This document shows, piece after piece, positions 53,905 through 63,174 of a stretch of 64,000 bases of DNA (positions within the stretch are counted from its first letter, which is position 1; the number at the start of each line of letters is the position of its first letter). This DNA is from Novipirellula galeiformis (GTDB lineage Bacteria > Planctomycetota > Planctomycetia > Pirellulales > Pirellulaceae), in assembly GCF_007860095.1 (NCBI RefSeq), contig NZ_SJPT01000010.1:124001-188000 (forward strand), given 5' to 3'. Below the pieces are notes generated by a model, which saw only the letters and a program-made list of their open reading frames with translations, was not told the DNA's origin and made no database searches. Position numbers and translations under genes: made by a program.

Positions 53905-55035
53905 TTACAACAGATTTGCTCCGCCCGTGTACTTCTTCACGATTTCGGGATCGAGCTCGAGCCCCAGACCCGGGCCGGATGGAATCGCGAGCATGCCATC
54001 GGCATCCAACTTGAACTGGTTCGCACTGATTTCATCGATGAATGGCGAGCCGGTTAAATATTCGACGAGATCAGTACCAGGGAACGCCGAGGCAAGATGC
54101 AAGTCGGCGGCGAGTCCTACCGCGGTGTTCCATCCATGTGGAATAAAGCGAATACCGTGCTCTTGAGCCATCCATGCGATCCGGCGTTCTTCGCTGATCC
54201 CGCCAACCTTGGTGACGTCCGGTTGCACGATATCCAACGCTCGGGCGGCCATCCAAGGCATAAAGGCTTGGCGGCGCGTCAGCACCTCGCCGCCTGCGAT
54301 CGACACCGGAGAATGCTCGCGGAGCTTGGCGTAATCTTCGATGGCGTCCGGGGGAAGCGCTTCCTCGAACCAGTGCACATCATAATCGGCCAACATCGTT
54401 GCGGTGTTTAACGCCCACTTGTAGCCGTTCGTCCAAAACGCGTCGCTGCCACCGGCATCCACCATCAATCGGCACTCGGCACCGACCGCTTCTCGCGCGG
54501 CTTGGACGATCGCACGATCTGTCGCTGCATTGACACGACCGAACGGTCCCCAGCCAATTTTGAAGGCGCGAAACCCTTCGGCTTTTACTGCCAACAAGTG
54601 ATCTCGCAGTTTGCTCGGTTCGTCCATCAACAACGAGGCATAAGGTTGCACTCGATCGCGATAACGTCCGCCCAACAATCGGCCCACCGGTTGCCCCGTC
54701 GCTTGACCGAACAAATCCCACAATGCAATGTCGATGCCGCTGATCGCATGGGTCAGGGAACCGCCACGCCCGAGCCAAAACATATGTTGATGCAACTTTT
54801 CGCTAACGCGTTCGGGTTCGAGCGCATTTTCGCCGCGATACAACGGCTCGAGCACTGCCAATGCCGCTTGCACCAATGCATCGTTGGTGAACACGCTGCC
54901 CAGTCCCACGGCACCTTCATCTGTATGGACCGCAATCAGCGTATGCACACAATCGTCGGGCCGCAGTTCATTGCTCCAACCGCCCTCGGGCGTTGCGCCG
55001 CGCAGACCCGCGCAGCGTATTTCTCGTATTTTCAT
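53905..55035 (-). CDS. Enolase-superfamily enzyme (mandelate racemase/muconate lactonizing type)
   Basis: 376 residues from the ATG at 55035, 7 bases after the M81 stop. The N-terminal capping domain is followed by the barrel. Metal ligands are Asp193 (MVDAGG), Glu224 or Glu225 (HWFEEALP) and Glu250 (AGGEVL); base candidates are Lys159 (FKIGWG) and His300 (IPHGWN), with Asp273 in VQPDVTKVGG. The usual K-x-K is only F-K-I-G here. Such enzymes abstract the alpha proton of a carboxylate, giving dehydration, racemisation or cycloisomerisation. The sugar-acid dehydratase group fits best, but the substrate is unknown. Confidence 0.88.
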   Translation of the reverse strand: MKIREIRCAGLRGATPEGGWSNELRPDDCVHTLIAVHTDEGAVGLGSVFTNDALVQAALAVLEPLYRGENALEPERVSEKLHQHMFWLGRGGSLTHAISGIDIALWDLFGQATGQPVGRLLGGRYRDRVQPYASLLMDEPSKLRDHLLAVKAEGFRAFKIGWGPFGRVNAATDRAIVQAAREAVGAECRLMVDAGGSDAFWTNGYKWALNTATMLADYDVHWFEEALPPDAIEDYAKLREHSPVSIAGGEVLTRRQAFMPWMAARALDIVQPDVTKVGGISEERRIAWMAQEHGIRFIPHGWNTAVGLAADLHLASAFPGTDLVEYLTGSPFIDEISANQFKLDADGMLAIPSGPGLGLELDPEIVKKYTGGANLL

Positions 55036-55042
55036 AAAGTCT

Positions 55043-56542
55043 TTAGTGTGATCGTTGAAACAGTTGGGTTTGACGCGTGAAAGGGACGTTGGCATCGAGC
55101 GGAAAGATTGGACGGGGACAGCGGGTGTGACCAAGGTACGGCACGTTCGCACTGGCCGAACCCGGCGCATCGATATTGACCATTTGCGTGCACCAATCCG
55201 CATACATATGGTGCTGGCAATGAGGCGACTTGACCACCACGGCATCAAACGCTTTCGGGTTCTGGCCGTGAGCGTAAAAGAAGGAACGATCGTACAAATT
55301 CACTGCCCGACTGCTGACCACGAGCGTAAAGTTTTCTGACTCGAGCACCGCCGTAGGCCCGGCAAACCACTGTTCCCCAAACGATTCACTATGGAAGTGA
55401 CCGTCCGAAAGCGAACGTACGGTCGCCGTCATCTCCAGCGGCTGAAACCGCTCGGGATCCACGCTGCCGCCAATCGTCGTTTGAATCGTCGCGGAAACGC
55501 CTGCCGCGAACGCTTGGGCGACCGCCTCGGCATCCACAATCGGAACCAAGGTGCGTCCCTTAAAGCCGGCTTCGACCAGTTTCCGCAGAACGGCATTACT
55601 GTCGCCCGATGCTCCCGAGCTTGTCGCGTCCGCAGCATCCACCAACGCGAGCGTCCCTTCGCGGTGGGCGCAAGCGACACTTGCCATCGTATCGAGACTG
55701 GCCAAGGGGACTCGCATCTTGGCATGGTGCTCCCAAAAACGATCTGCGATCCGCAGCGCCTCACGCTTCGCCAACTCGGGATCGTTATCGGTGACGACGA
55801 AGCTATACGTTTGCAGCGACGGAACGTCGGTGAACGGATTGCCGATGAACATGCCCGCCGAAAGCCCCACGGTATCGCCTTCGACTTGCTGAGCGATACG
55901 AATACTCTCGCCAAACCGCCCACTGGACGTGATCAGCTCATCGCCGCGAACCAGAGCAGGAACCGCCACTTTCGCCGTCACCGGCTTCACCTCGCCAGAC
56001 TCGATTCGCAGCAGCAACCGAGCGGCTCGTTGTCCCGTTTCATAGAAATCGACATGAGGATAGGTGTGGTAGGCGACAATCGCGTCGCTGTGCTCCACCA
56101 TCCGATCGGTCAGAATGCCGTGCAGATCGAGCGACAGCACGATCGGAATGTCTTCACCCAGGATCTTGCGTGCCTCCGCCATCAGATAGCCTTCCGGATC
56201 GAGTTCATCCTCACTCGCCATCGCGCCGTGCATGCAGAAATAAACCGCATCGACCGCCCCTGCTTCGCGAACGCTGTCGAGAAACTCTCGTGCGATGCGC
56301 TGCCACGCCTCCTTGGCCAATGTCCCTCCCGAGGTAATGAACGCCGCGCTGTATCCCGCGACGATCTCAACGCCATCGGTTGCATCGAAAACGCTCAGCG
56401 CTCCCCCGATTTCATTACGCACGCGGCGGTGGTAGCGGAGCAGTTCATCGCCGTGACGAATCGCAAAGTCATCGTAGCCGCTGAGCTGCGGATTGAACGT
56501 GGAAACTTCTTGTTTGCATTCCGCAATCAAAATCCTTGGCAT
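55043..56542 (-). CDS. M81-family metallohydrolase (MlrC-like)
   Basis: 499 residues. The MlrC N-terminal part (ILIAECKQEVSTFNP, CMHGAMASEDELDPEGYL) carries the predicted zinc ligands in VLSLDLHG (Asp, His) and AYHTYPHVDFYETG (His). The C-terminal MlrC_C region begins near 300 (FKGRTLVPIVDAEAVAQAF) and ends with VVKSPHCQHHMYAD. MlrC hydrolyses microcystin-derived peptide bonds, but many homologues sit in unrelated catabolic clusters. The ATG is 3 bases after the MFS stop, with GGAG inside that gene, and the next gene follows by 7 bases, so this is the middle gene of a tight operon. Confidence 0.88.
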   Translation of the reverse strand: MPRILIAECKQEVSTFNPQLSGYDDFAIRHGDELLRYHRRVRNEIGGALSVFDATDGVEIVAGYSAAFITSGGTLAKEAWQRIAREFLDSVREAGAVDAVYFCMHGAMASEDELDPEGYLMAEARKILGEDIPIVLSLDLHGILTDRMVEHSDAIVAYHTYPHVDFYETGQRAARLLLRIESGEVKPVTAKVAVPALVRGDELITSSGRFGESIRIAQQVEGDTVGLSAGMFIGNPFTDVPSLQTYSFVVTDNDPELAKREALRIADRFWEHHAKMRVPLASLDTMASVACAHREGTLALVDAADATSSGASGDSNAVLRKLVEAGFKGRTLVPIVDAEAVAQAFAAGVSATIQTTIGGSVDPERFQPLEMTATVRSLSDGHFHSESFGEQWFAGPTAVLESENFTLVVSSRAVNLYDRSFFYAHGQNPKAFDAVVVKSPHCQHHMYADWCTQMVNIDAPGSASANVPYLGHTRCPRPIFPLDANVPFTRQTQLFQRSH

Positions 56543-56545
56543 CAG

Positions 56546-57862
56546 CTAGGCTCCGTCGTGATGAATTCGTTCGTAGTCTTTGGGAAACAGATAGAGGATG
56601 CCGAGGACCAATAGGACGGCGGCCACGGCGAACGCCAGCGAGGTGTACGAGAGCATCCGCTCCAAGCCGACTGATTTTTTCCAAATGCCACCGACCAGTG
56701 GCGCAAAACCGGACAGCGCCGCTCCGCAAAAATTAAGCAATCCCACCGCCGAGGCGCGCGTATTAGCGGGGACCACTTCAAAGGCAGCCGGAAAGACATT
56801 GCCAATGAAAAAACCACTAAACAATCCGAAACCGGCCGCTGCAATCCGGGTCGCATCGAGAGACTCGGCACTGCCGATCCAATGCAGGCACGGGGCGCAC
56901 AACATCAAACTAATCGCCATCAACCACAGCCGCGCTGCCTTGGTACGCAAAAACAGTTTGTCCGCCAAGAAGCCGCCTCCAAGCAGTCCGATAAACGTGG
57001 TGCTCTGTAGATAAGCGGTCGCCGTAAAGGCCGCATCCGCAAGGTCCAGCGAATACTTTTCATAGAGAAAACTGGGCAACCAACTGTACAGCATCCAGAG
57101 ACCGAAGACGAAGGTGGGAAAGACAACGCAGAGCAGCAAAAAGGTTGGCACTTTCACTAATTCGGTGATCGCCAATGTGCCGTCCGCGCGCTTCGTTTCC
57201 ACCTCCGCGTCCTCGTTCACGGTGCGCAAAAACATCGCGTACGGCAAGCAATAAAGCAGCCCGATCGCGCCGAGAATAAAGAACGCCTCACGCCAGTATC
57301 CTTGATGTGCCATCCAGCCCCCGAACCACGCGCCCGCCACGGTACCCACGATCTGGGCGGTCGTCAGCGTCGCCACCGCGCGTGAGCGTTTTTCCGGTGC
57401 GTGGGCGTTGGACGTCAACGCGATCGCGGCGGGCATGTACAGCGATTCGGAAACCCCCATCGCGGCGCGGAGGGCAAGCAAGATGAAAGCGGATGTCGCA
57501 AATCCAGTCCCCACCGTCACCAAACTCCAGATCGCCAGACTGAACACGACCAACACGCGTTTTGAGTACTTATCCGCGATCTGCCCCGCCAAAGGACACC
57601 CCAGCCCATAGACCCACAGAAAGATCGATCCGGTTAAGCCCAGTTCGCGGTCCGTCAGTCCCAAATCGGACTGCAAGACAGGGAACATCGCGAACACTGC
57701 TTGTCGGTCGCAGTAGTTCAAAAAATAGGCGCACCACATGAATGCGACCAAATGCGTGGCCTTGCGCCCGCTCTGCTTAATTTCAGCTTGTGTCACGATC
57801 TGCGCGGGCCAGGGGTTGGAGGATTGGAATTCTAAACGCGATGCCCGCGACACAATCGACAT
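56546..57862 (-). CDS. MFS transporter (ACS/hexuronate-type)
   Basis: 438 residues from the ATG at 57862; 64 upstream codons are open but not conserved-looking. Twelve membrane segments are predicted. MWCAYFLNYCDRQAVFAMFPVLQSDLGLTDRELG is the N-terminal anion:cation symporter signature, and LAGQIADKYSKRVLVVFSLAIWS is the loop 2-3 motif. RAAMGVSESLYMPAAIALTS and RSRAVATLTTAQIVGTVAG are further MFS blocks. It probably imports an organic anion for the M81 and enolase-superfamily enzymes encoded directly downstream. Confidence 0.88.
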   Translation of the reverse strand: MSIVSRASRLEFQSSNPWPAQIVTQAEIKQSGRKATHLVAFMWCAYFLNYCDRQAVFAMFPVLQSDLGLTDRELGLTGSIFLWVYGLGCPLAGQIADKYSKRVLVVFSLAIWSLVTVGTGFATSAFILLALRAAMGVSESLYMPAAIALTSNAHAPEKRSRAVATLTTAQIVGTVAGAWFGGWMAHQGYWREAFFILGAIGLLYCLPYAMFLRTVNEDAEVETKRADGTLAITELVKVPTFLLLCVVFPTFVFGLWMLYSWLPSFLYEKYSLDLADAAFTATAYLQSTTFIGLLGGGFLADKLFLRTKAARLWLMAISLMLCAPCLHWIGSAESLDATRIAAAGFGLFSGFFIGNVFPAAFEVVPANTRASAVGLLNFCGAALSGFAPLVGGIWKKSVGLERMLSYTSLAFAVAAVLLVLGILYLFPKDYERIHHDGA

Positions 57863-58152
57863 TCGGTGTGAGGCACGGTGCAGGTAGCTTCCGGTGGGAC
57901 TCTCGAACGGTCGAGCCCGCGCCGGGTTGGAGCACGGCCATGACGGCGTCCGATCTGCAGTCCGCGAACCCTGGGGGAAAGCACGAACCGTTTTGGGGAG
58001 GCTGGAGTCTATCCGATCGAAACTGAGAAATCCAGTTTCTGCTAAAAAAAGCATCGACGATGCTCAACACTCACATCATTCACATCAACACTCCCCCACG
58101 TACGCAGGTACACAACGACAATGATGCGCTATCGCACCCGAGTTACCTACGA

Positions 58153-58512
58153 CCGTGAACCAGCAGCGTCCCTTGGCCACTTGCCGTAACAAATTCGCCT
58201 GCGACCTTAGTGGCGTCCGCAGCAGACGAACCGAAAACCACAACCGCTTGCATCCGTGTCAGTATTAAAGGTTCGTTAGCGGTTCACCAAGCACAGTGTC
58301 CTCACGCATCGTTTCACCTTCTTGTCTGCGAGTCGAGTCTCGCGCCGAAAGGCGTTTCACCTCAACGAAGCCAGTCCCGCAGCCGAAACCAGCCTCGTAA
58401 TTGCACGCCGGCCACGGCGTCTGTTGAACGCAACCTTGAATTGATCGCGTCATTGACAAACGGGAACAAAAAGAACATTTCAACCGCTTGCACCCGTGAA
58501 CCCGCAGCGTCC
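58153..58512. repeat. Interspersed short direct repeats
   Basis: CCGTGAACCAGCAGCGTCC (58153-58171) recurs as CCGTGAACCCGCAGCGTCC (58494-58512). CAACCGCTTGCATCCGTG (58241-58258) recurs as CAACCGCTTGCACCCGTG (58481-58498). The copies are about 240-340 bases apart in non-coding sequence. Confidence 0.7.
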
Positions 58513-58592
58513 TCGGTGTGTATGCCCAAGTTGTGTGCAAGTGAAGGAGAACCTTTTTGAGTCACTCCGTTACGGACGCGTGGGGATGTGTA

Positions 58593-58640
58593 TTGCTAGA
58601 AAAAACGGCAACACCGTCACTTCAAACACCGTCGCTCACT
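58593..58640. repeat. Solo right end of repeat family A
   Basis: AGAAAAAACGGCAACACCGTCACTTCAAACAC parallels the right flank of copy 4 (GGAAAAAACGGCAAAACCGCAACTTCAAAACG at 48427-48458), without the inner palindrome. CACTTCAAACACCGTC-like words repeat once more just after. Confidence 0.55.
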
Positions 58641-58700
58641 TCAAACACAGACGCTCCGGCCATGCAAATCAACGCCACAACCGCACGACTACGGTTTCGC

Positions 58701-58730
58701 TATAATCATGACTCCTATAATCATGACTGA
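58701..58730 (+). promoter_or_regulatory. Duplicated TATAATCATGACT block
   Basis: TATAATCATGACTCC is followed directly by TATAATCATGACTGA, 15-base units 170-200 bases upstream of the large cytochrome gene. Each contains a perfect -10-like TATAAT, but neither has a clear TTGACA at the proper distance. Confidence 0.35.
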
Positions 58731-58900
58731 TTCGTGACTCGGCTTGACGCCCCCCAGTTTGGCCCCCGTGCCATCGTCGAATCCGCCCTCATGCACCTTG
58801 GGACTTCCTTACGTGATGGAATCGGGCGACATGGCCACCTATACTGTGACACCGCGCCCCCCTCCTGCCTTATTTCCCCCAAAAAAACCTGTAGCGAACA

Positions 58901-61900
58901 ATGTGCACCATGCTCCATCGGCCGCTTTTCTCGATTGTCTGTTTGTCAGTCATTTCCAGCCTGATTTCGCAGATCGCGGTTGCCCAAAACCAAGCGAGTT
59001 CGACCACCGAGATTGATGGGATTCACTTCACGCTCGCCGAGGGGTTGCGGATTGAAAAGGTCACGAACGAATCCTTGATCAAATGGCCGATCGTCGCCGA
59101 TTGGGACAATCAAGGTCGTTTGGTGGTCGCCGAGTCCGCAGGCGTCACCAAGCCCATCGTCGAACACAACAAAACCAAACCTCACAAACTGATCCGTTTA
59201 GTCGATAGCAACGGCGATGGAACGTTTGACAAGCGAATCGTTGCCGCCGAGCAACTCGCCTTTCCCGAAGGCGTCTTGTGTCTGGGAAACGACGTGCTCG
59301 TCTCGGCACCGCCGTTGATTTGGAAACTGACCGATGCCGACGGGGATGGAGTTTGCGAAGATCGTGAAGTCTGGTTCGATGGGCAAACGATCACCGGCTG
59401 TGCAAACGATTTACATGGCCCGTATCTTGGTCCCGATGGATGGGTTTATTGGTGCAAGGGTGCCTTTGCAGCCCAGACGCACGATCTTGTTAATGGCCAG
59501 ACCCTGCAAACCTCAGCCGCTCACATTTTTCGTCGCCGCATCGACGGGGGACCGATTGAACCGGTGATGACGGGCGGGATGGACAATCCAGTCGAAGTCG
59601 CCATCACCCCTGAGGGCGAGAAATTCTTTACCAGCACCTTTTTGCAACAACCTGGCGGCGGACTCCGCGATGGGATCGCCCACGCTGTCTACGGAGGCGT
59701 GTACGGCAAAGAGAATTCGGTCTTGGCGAATCATCCTCGCACGGGACCATTGATGCCAATTTTGACCCAACTTGGCCCGGCGGCGCCCAGTGGACTCGCT
59801 TGCCTAAGATCCAATCAATTGACGCGATTCACCGAGCACCCGGATACACGTGTCCTTGTCGCCGCCTTGTTCAATTTGCAAAAAGTAACCGCCCATCAAT
59901 TGGTTCCCGAGGGTGCCAGCTTCCGCACGATCGATCACGACTTGGTGGTCGCCGACCGTGTTGACTTTCATCCCACCGATGTGATCGAAGACGCGGATGG
60001 CAGTCTACTGGTGATCGATACCGGAGGTTGGTACGACCTGTGTTGCCCTACGTCGCGAATCGATCAAAAAACGGCCTCAGGTGGCATCTATCGAATCTCG
60101 ACGGACAAGACAGCTCAAAACGGCTTCGCTCGCGGGCCGGTGGTCGTTTCCTCCGCCGCTGACCAAGCGTCGGTAACGACAGCACAATTGTACGATCGGC
60201 GGCCTTGGGTTCGTCGCCAAGCGGGCTTGGCCGTGACGGTTGCGGGCGACACAGCGACCAAGTCTCTCGATGCCATCCTCCGTGATGCGGATCGTTCGAT
60301 CGACGACCGACTGACCGCATTGTGGTCGCTTAGCCGAGTCGGCAGCCCCGCGGCGGTCGCTACCATTTCCGATCACCTGCGTGATCCCAATCCGCAAATG
60401 GTGCAAGCGGCTTGTCACGCCGTGTCGCTTCACCGCCACGAGGGCTCGCGCCCGCAACTCGAGCGTTTACTGAAACATCCCTCGCTTGCCGTCCGCCGCG
60501 TTGCCGCCGAAGCACTCGGCCAAATCGCGAGCGCTGCCTCGGCCCCCACATTACTATCCGCATGCGAACATACCGGCGGCGATCGCCACTTAGAACACTC
60601 CTTGTTGTACGCATTGATCGAAATCGCGCAATCGAATTCCATCGATCTGATCGCGATGGCTAACTCCGACACGCAATGGACCGCCGTGTTGCTGGTTCTC
60701 GACCGCGTCGGACGCAGCGACCAAGTCGAGCTCTCTCGGTTCTTTACGGCCTGGAGCAGCAGCGATCCCAAGTTGCGTGACATCGCCGCAGAAATTTTGG
60801 CCAAGCACCCTCAATGGGCATCGGAATCGATCACCAAGATCGCTGCGATGTACACTCAGCTCGATGCTGCGGATTCCCCCGCTGCGGACAACCTCGCACG
60901 TCTGGTCGCGGGTTGGAAGAACGAACCATCGACCCAGCAATTGGTCGCCGATTGGATCGGCAACGCCGCCGCAGCGAAACCGTCGCAGCAACGGTTCTTG
61001 GCCACTCAGCTGAGCCAAATCTCGCCCACGAAGGTCCCACGTGACTGGGCTGCCCCAATCGCGACGTGGTTGGAAGCCGCGAGTGAACCGGTGCAACGGG
61101 CGCTAACCGAAAATTTACCTCGGCTCCAAATCGAAGCGGCCGATGCGTCCTCGTTACCCGAAACAATCATTCGCATCGCACGTCAAGCGGAATCGACCGA
61201 CCATCGCTTGCGTGTGCTTGGGGCACTCCCCGCAGGACGCAAAGTCGACGATCCCGAACTCGAAAAAGAGGTCGTCGCGTCGTTCTTGAGCGACGACGAA
61301 ACGCTTGCCCCGCTAGCATCCAAAGTGCTCCAGCGAGTGAAACTCTCGGATGCAAGCCAATTGGCCGATGCGTTGCCAAGCATCCCCTCGCAATCCTTGA
61401 CGACCGCCATCGAAGCGGTCCATCGGGCCAGCAATGATGCAATCCAATCCAAGATGCTGGCGGGACTCGCATCCCTGCCTGCCGCGAAAACGTTGCCGCA
61501 AACCTACTTGACGAATCTGTATAAACGATCATCCAAGGAACTGCAGGCACAGGCCCAGCAGACCGCCGCGGATTTGATCCGTCCCGCGGCGGACGTCAAG
61601 GCCACGGTCGACAAGACACTGGCCCGACTGAGCAGCGGCGATCCCGTTCGCGGATTGCAAGTGTTCCGTAGCAGCAAGGCAGCCTGTAGTGCTTGCCACC
61701 GCATCGGTTACGTCGGACATGACGTTGGCCCCGAGCTCACTCGCATTGGCGCCAGCCGGACACCCGACGCGTTGTTGGAAGCGATCTTGTTCCCCAGCGC
61801 CCGCCAAGAACAGAGTTACCAGGGCTCTCGCGTGTTGACGATCGATGGCCAGGTCTACAACGGGCTGATCAAACATCGCACCCCCGAAACCATCGAACTG

Positions 61901-62053
61901 CAAGTCACCGCCGAACGATTGGTGGTGATCCCAAGCGAAGAGATCGAACTGCTTGAACCGAGCGACATCTCGGTGATGCCAGCCGGCTTGGCCGAGCAAT
62001 TGACAATCGAAGAGCTCTCGGACCTGATGGCATTATTGCAATCGGCGAAGTAG
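58901..62053 (+). CDS. PVC-type exported propeller/HEAT/cytochrome c protein
   Basis: 1050 residues (ATG 58901, or 58910). A signal peptide ends near AQNQA at about 30. The N-terminal ~390 residues form the planctomycete 'putative membrane-bound dehydrogenase' propeller (GLRIEKVTNE, WDNQGRLVVAES, LVDSNGDGTFDKR, FPEGVLCLGNDVLVSAPP, NDLHGPYLGPDGWVYW, HPTDVIEDADGSLLVIDTGGWY). A long HEAT-like helical solenoid fills about 430-890. The C-terminal domain has the haem motif Cys929-Ser-Ala-Cys932-His933, followed by GPELTRIGASRTPDALLEAILFPSA. Periplasmic electron transfer coupled to oxidation of an unknown substrate is inferred. It is a hallmark planctomycete gene. Confidence 0.92.
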   Translation: MCTMLHRPLFSIVCLSVISSLISQIAVAQNQASSTTEIDGIHFTLAEGLRIEKVTNESLIKWPIVADWDNQGRLVVAESAGVTKPIVEHNKTKPHKLIRLVDSNGDGTFDKRIVAAEQLAFPEGVLCLGNDVLVSAPPLIWKLTDADGDGVCEDREVWFDGQTITGCANDLHGPYLGPDGWVYWCKGAFAAQTHDLVNGQTLQTSAAHIFRRRIDGGPIEPVMTGGMDNPVEVAITPEGEKFFTSTFLQQPGGGLRDGIAHAVYGGVYGKENSVLANHPRTGPLMPILTQLGPAAPSGLACLRSNQLTRFTEHPDTRVLVAALFNLQKVTAHQLVPEGASFRTIDHDLVVADRVDFHPTDVIEDADGSLLVIDTGGWYDLCCPTSRIDQKTASGGIYRISTDKTAQNGFARGPVVVSSAADQASVTTAQLYDRRPWVRRQAGLAVTVAGDTATKSLDAILRDADRSIDDRLTALWSLSRVGSPAAVATISDHLRDPNPQMVQAACHAVSLHRHEGSRPQLERLLKHPSLAVRRVAAEALGQIASAASAPTLLSACEHTGGDRHLEHSLLYALIEIAQSNSIDLIAMANSDTQWTAVLLVLDRVGRSDQVELSRFFTAWSSSDPKLRDIAAEILAKHPQWASESITKIAAMYTQLDAADSPAADNLARLVAGWKNEPSTQQLVADWIGNAAAAKPSQQRFLATQLSQISPTKVPRDWAAPIATWLEAASEPVQRALTENLPRLQIEAADASSLPETIIRIARQAESTDHRLRVLGALPAGRKVDDPELEKEVVASFLSDDETLAPLASKVLQRVKLSDASQLADALPSIPSQSLTTAIEAVHRASNDAIQSKMLAGLASLPAAKTLPQTYLTNLYKRSSKELQAQAQQTAADLIRPAADVKATVDKTLARLSSGDPVRGLQVFRSSKAACSACHRIGYVGHDVGPELTRIGASRTPDALLEAILFPSARQEQSYQGSRVLTIDGQVYNGLIKHRTPETIELQVTAERLVVIPSEEIELLEPSDISVMPAGLAEQLTIEELSDLMALLQSAK

Positions 62054-62073
62054 TTCCCGTCGGGTTCGCTTTC

Positions 62074-62129
62074 GTAGCTGCGTTCGCAAGAACGCGGTCC
62101 ACCGTCTGGCGACATGAGCTACAGCAAAA
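62074..62129. repeat. Dispersed repeat family B, copy 2
   Basis: GTAGCTGCGTTCGCAAGAAC ... ATGAGCTACAGCAAAAT matches the copy at 18186-18241. It sits 21 bases past the stop of the large cytochrome gene, between convergent genes. Confidence 0.75.
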
Positions 62130-62220
62130 TTAAAAATGCATTAGTTAAAGGCCGGCGGTCGCGTTTGTTGCGGGAACCGCGGCTAACGCCATGCGGCTGA
62201 TTTTGCGTAAAAACTCCTGC

Positions 62221-63165
62221 CTAGGCGTTTAGCTGGGTCGCAGCGATCGAGACCGCTCCGGCGACCGGTTCGCGGATCGGATGAATCTGCGGTTGCAGCC
62301 CCACATCCGACAGCAGCTGACACAGACGATCGGCAAAACGTGGCTGTTGCGTCAGCACGCCGCCGGTGACGGCAAACGCAAACGGCGTTTCGGCAAATCC
62401 CAGACGCGTTGCCAACGCTGTGACCATCTCGCACAACTCCGCCGCGGCGGACTCGATAATGTCTCCTGCGGCAACATCCCCCGACTCCGCAGCTGCGAAC
62501 ACAATCAAGGCAAGCCGAGCGATCGACGCGCGATTGGTTTGCTCGGAATAGATGACCGGGATCAATTCGCTTGGGCTGGTGATTTGGTAATGCTCGAGGA
62601 TGCTCGGCAGCAAGCTCGTTTGCGGACCGCGTCCATCGGCGGCGCGGGCTGCGGCACGCAAACCAGCCACTCCGATTTGGTAGCCGCTTCCCTCATCACC
62701 AAACAAACCACCCCAACCTCCACACCGCGCCGTCGATCCGTCCGCACTGCGTCCGATTGCCAGCGATCCAGTGCCGGAGATCAATGCGATGCCGACTCCA
62801 TCACGCGACGCCGCGTACAACACCGGCATCGCATCATTGGTGATCGTTATGCGATGCGACAATTGGCATTGCTCGGCCCACGTGCGAATCAACTGTTGCT
62901 CGGCCTCGCGATCGGCACCGGCCAGCGACAAGCACGCGCTCGCCACCGTTGTCCTGGTTCGCTTGGCGTCCGCAAACACAGCGTCGATCGCGAGGTCGAG
63001 GTTCGCGGTCGCTTGGTCGAACCCGACACTGCGGCCGTTGGAGGGTCCCGACCGTCCACGACCGATCGTTTCGGTGCGGCATTGGTGATTGCGACGAGCC
63101 AACCACGCAACCGTCTTCGAACCGCCTCCGTCGATACCTAGAATCAAGTCGTCTTGGTGCATCAC
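62221..63165 (-). CDS. BadF/BadG-type amino-sugar kinase (GlcNAc/MurNAc kinase-like)
   Basis: 314 residues. ASKHA-fold phosphate-binding motifs: LILGIDGGGSKTVAWLA near 8-23, CLSLAGADRE, ALISGTGSLAIG and FAVTGGVL. GGWGGLFGDEGSGYQIGVAGL is the block typical of N-acetylglucosamine kinases of this family. It phosphorylates the 6-OH of an amino sugar with ATP. The start lies 9 bases after the murQ stop, so by analogy with clostridial MurK it may phosphorylate MurNAc to supply MurQ; GlcNAc or glucosamine are alternatives. Confidence 0.85.
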   Translation of the reverse strand: MMHQDDLILGIDGGGSKTVAWLARRNHQCRTETIGRGRSGPSNGRSVGFDQATANLDLAIDAVFADAKRTRTTVASACLSLAGADREAEQQLIRTWAEQCQLSHRITITNDAMPVLYAASRDGVGIALISGTGSLAIGRSADGSTARCGGWGGLFGDEGSGYQIGVAGLRAAARAADGRGPQTSLLPSILEHYQITSPSELIPVIYSEQTNRASIARLALIVFAAAESGDVAAGDIIESAAAELCEMVTALATRLGFAETPFAFAVTGGVLTQQPRFADRLCQLLSDVGLQPQIHPIREPVAGAVSIAATQLNA

Positions 63166-63174
63166 GCTGTTTTT

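Larger units (their letters stand above)
57863..58900. other. 1-kb divergent spacer with repeats
   Basis: No confident gene was seen. Short repeats (58153-58512), a piece of repeat A (58593-58640) and a duplicated TATAAT block (58701-58730) are listed separately. The promoters of the MFS operon and of the large cytochrome gene should lie here. Confidence 0.45.

Noticed and set aside
58265-58540. 91-codon minus-strand frame with several Cys
   Set aside because: It lies across interspersed direct repeats and has no start signal; most likely a by-product of the repeats.
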